Source: Bacteroidota bacterium (GTDB lineage: Bacteria; Bacteroidota; Bacteroidia; Bacteroidales; WCHB1-69). Taken from it: 7,138 nucleotides of DNA. This document shows positions 6,744-7,138 of this stretch, piece by piece (the stretch's first letter is position 1; every line of letters begins with the position of its first letter). Below the pieces are notes generated by a model that ran no database searches, was not told where the DNA came from, and saw nothing but the letters and a program-made list of their open reading frames with translations. The stretch lies in the NCBI GenBank assembly GCA_023392945.1, contig JAEWNB010000160.1, positions 1 to 7,138 on the forward strand, given 5' to 3'. A program made the position numbers and the translations under genes.

Positions 6744-6781
6744 TTAATAGTAATCTGACAAAATAGGAAAAGCACTATTAA
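6744..6781. terminator. Weak inverted repeat between convergent genes
   Basis: TTAATAGT (6744-6751) is repeated inverted as ACTATTAA (6774-6781) across a 22-nt loop, within the 78-bp spacer between the mutL stop and the stop of the facing gene. Its position suits a shared terminator. The stem is short and AT-rich, the loop is long and there is no clear U tract, so support is weak. Confidence 0.3.
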
Positions 6782-6802
6782 ATCAAAGAAAAATCATTTA
6801 TC

Positions 6803-7138
6803 CTAAGCAAAAAGCTTTTCAATTTCAACTTTATACTTCTCATGAACCAGATTCCTTTTAACTTTCAAAGTAGGAGTTAAAATATCCGTTAGTTGCGACC
6901 ATTCATCAGGAATCAGCACATAGGTTTTAATTTGTTCATAATCTCCGAAAAAGGCATTATATTTCTCAATTTCCTTAGCAAACCTTTTCATAACTACAGG
7001 ATCATTGATTATATCTTCCGGGTTGGTATATTCAACTTCATGTCTTTCACACCAACCTTTAAGGAAGCCGAAGTCAGGTGAAATAAGAGCACCGGCAAAC
7101 TTCTGGTTTTCGCCCACCACGACAATATTTTCAATAAA
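6803..7138 (-). CDS. Long-chain acyl-CoA ligase (AMP-forming), C-terminal part
   Basis: This is the last 111 residues of a gene whose 5' end lies beyond the right edge. The reading frame is open to the window end (FIENIV precedes VVGENQKFAGALISPDF), so the GTG at 7120 is internal and not a start. The segment matches the C-terminal lid domain of FAA1/ACSL-type long-chain fatty-acid:CoA ligases: a Y/FIENIVVVGENQKF-like strand, an ALI(S/V)PDF turn, a helical stretch, and the ending LTPTLKVKRN...EKYKVEIEKLF, where the lysine of the TLKVKR segment is in the region that closes over the adenylate. Such enzymes activate fatty acids with ATP and CoA for lipid synthesis or degradation. It converges with mutL and is functionally unrelated to it. 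The family call is good; substrate chain length is inferred. Confidence 0.85.
   Translation of the reverse strand, partial: FIENIVVVGENQKFAGALISPDFGFLKGWCERHEVEYTNPEDIINDPVVMKRFAKEIEKYNAFFGDYEQIKTYVLIPDEWSQLTDILTPTLKVKRNLVHEKYKVEIEKLFA

Noticed and set aside
6810..6819. Palindrome AAAAGCTTTT near the end of the acyl-CoA ligase gene
   Set aside because: It is inside the coding sequence (Glu-Lys-Leu-Phe region), has no loop, and is easily produced by AT-rich codons.

Overview
The window looks like chromosomal DNA from a member of the Bacteroidota. Three things suggest this: a MutL with the phylum's typical N-terminal sequence and length (614 aa), a good match to the Bacteroidota -7 promoter element (TAnnTTTG) just before a start codon, and secreted proteins whose signal peptides appear to be cut just before a glutamine. 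AT-rich spacers and the lack of Shine-Dalgarno-like sites agree. I cannot name a genus.

Left half (1-4218, all minus strand). Three consecutive genes encode exported, probably surface-exposed proteins. In order of transcription they are: (i) a 389-aa protein with an HYR/Ig-like segment and a C-terminal Fibrobacter-succinogenes major paralogous (FISUMP) domain; (ii) an 887-aa mosaic fibre-like protein with a conserved N-terminal module, 21 consecutive 14-residue YadA-type head repeats, a tail-fibre-like linker and a C-terminal DUF1566/Lcl_C domain; and (iii) the first 85 codons of a paralogue of (ii), cut off by the left edge. The two paralogues share leader, signal peptide and N-terminal module at about 96% DNA identity. 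A strong hairpin lies between them, so the locus looks like an array of duplicated adhesin cassettes.

Right half (4219-7138). An AT-rich spacer of about 390 bp separates the adhesins from a divergent plus-strand pair: a small basic single-pass membrane protein (85 aa), then mutL nine bases later. MutL has an intact GHKL ATPase domain, but its C-terminal metal-site motifs are eroded. Convergent with mutL, at the right edge, is the 3' end of a long-chain acyl-CoA ligase (AMP-forming) gene.

The most interesting signal is the pair of C-terminal domains in the adhesins. DUF1566 and FISUMP are C-type-lectin/FGE-like families that also occur as targets of diversity-generating retroelements (DGRs). 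The last ~40 codons of the 887-aa protein have the residue and codon pattern expected of an adenine-mutagenised variable region. No reverse transcriptase or template repeat lies in this window, so a DGR is a hypothesis only. I see no RNA gene, insertion sequence, CRISPR array or defence system here.
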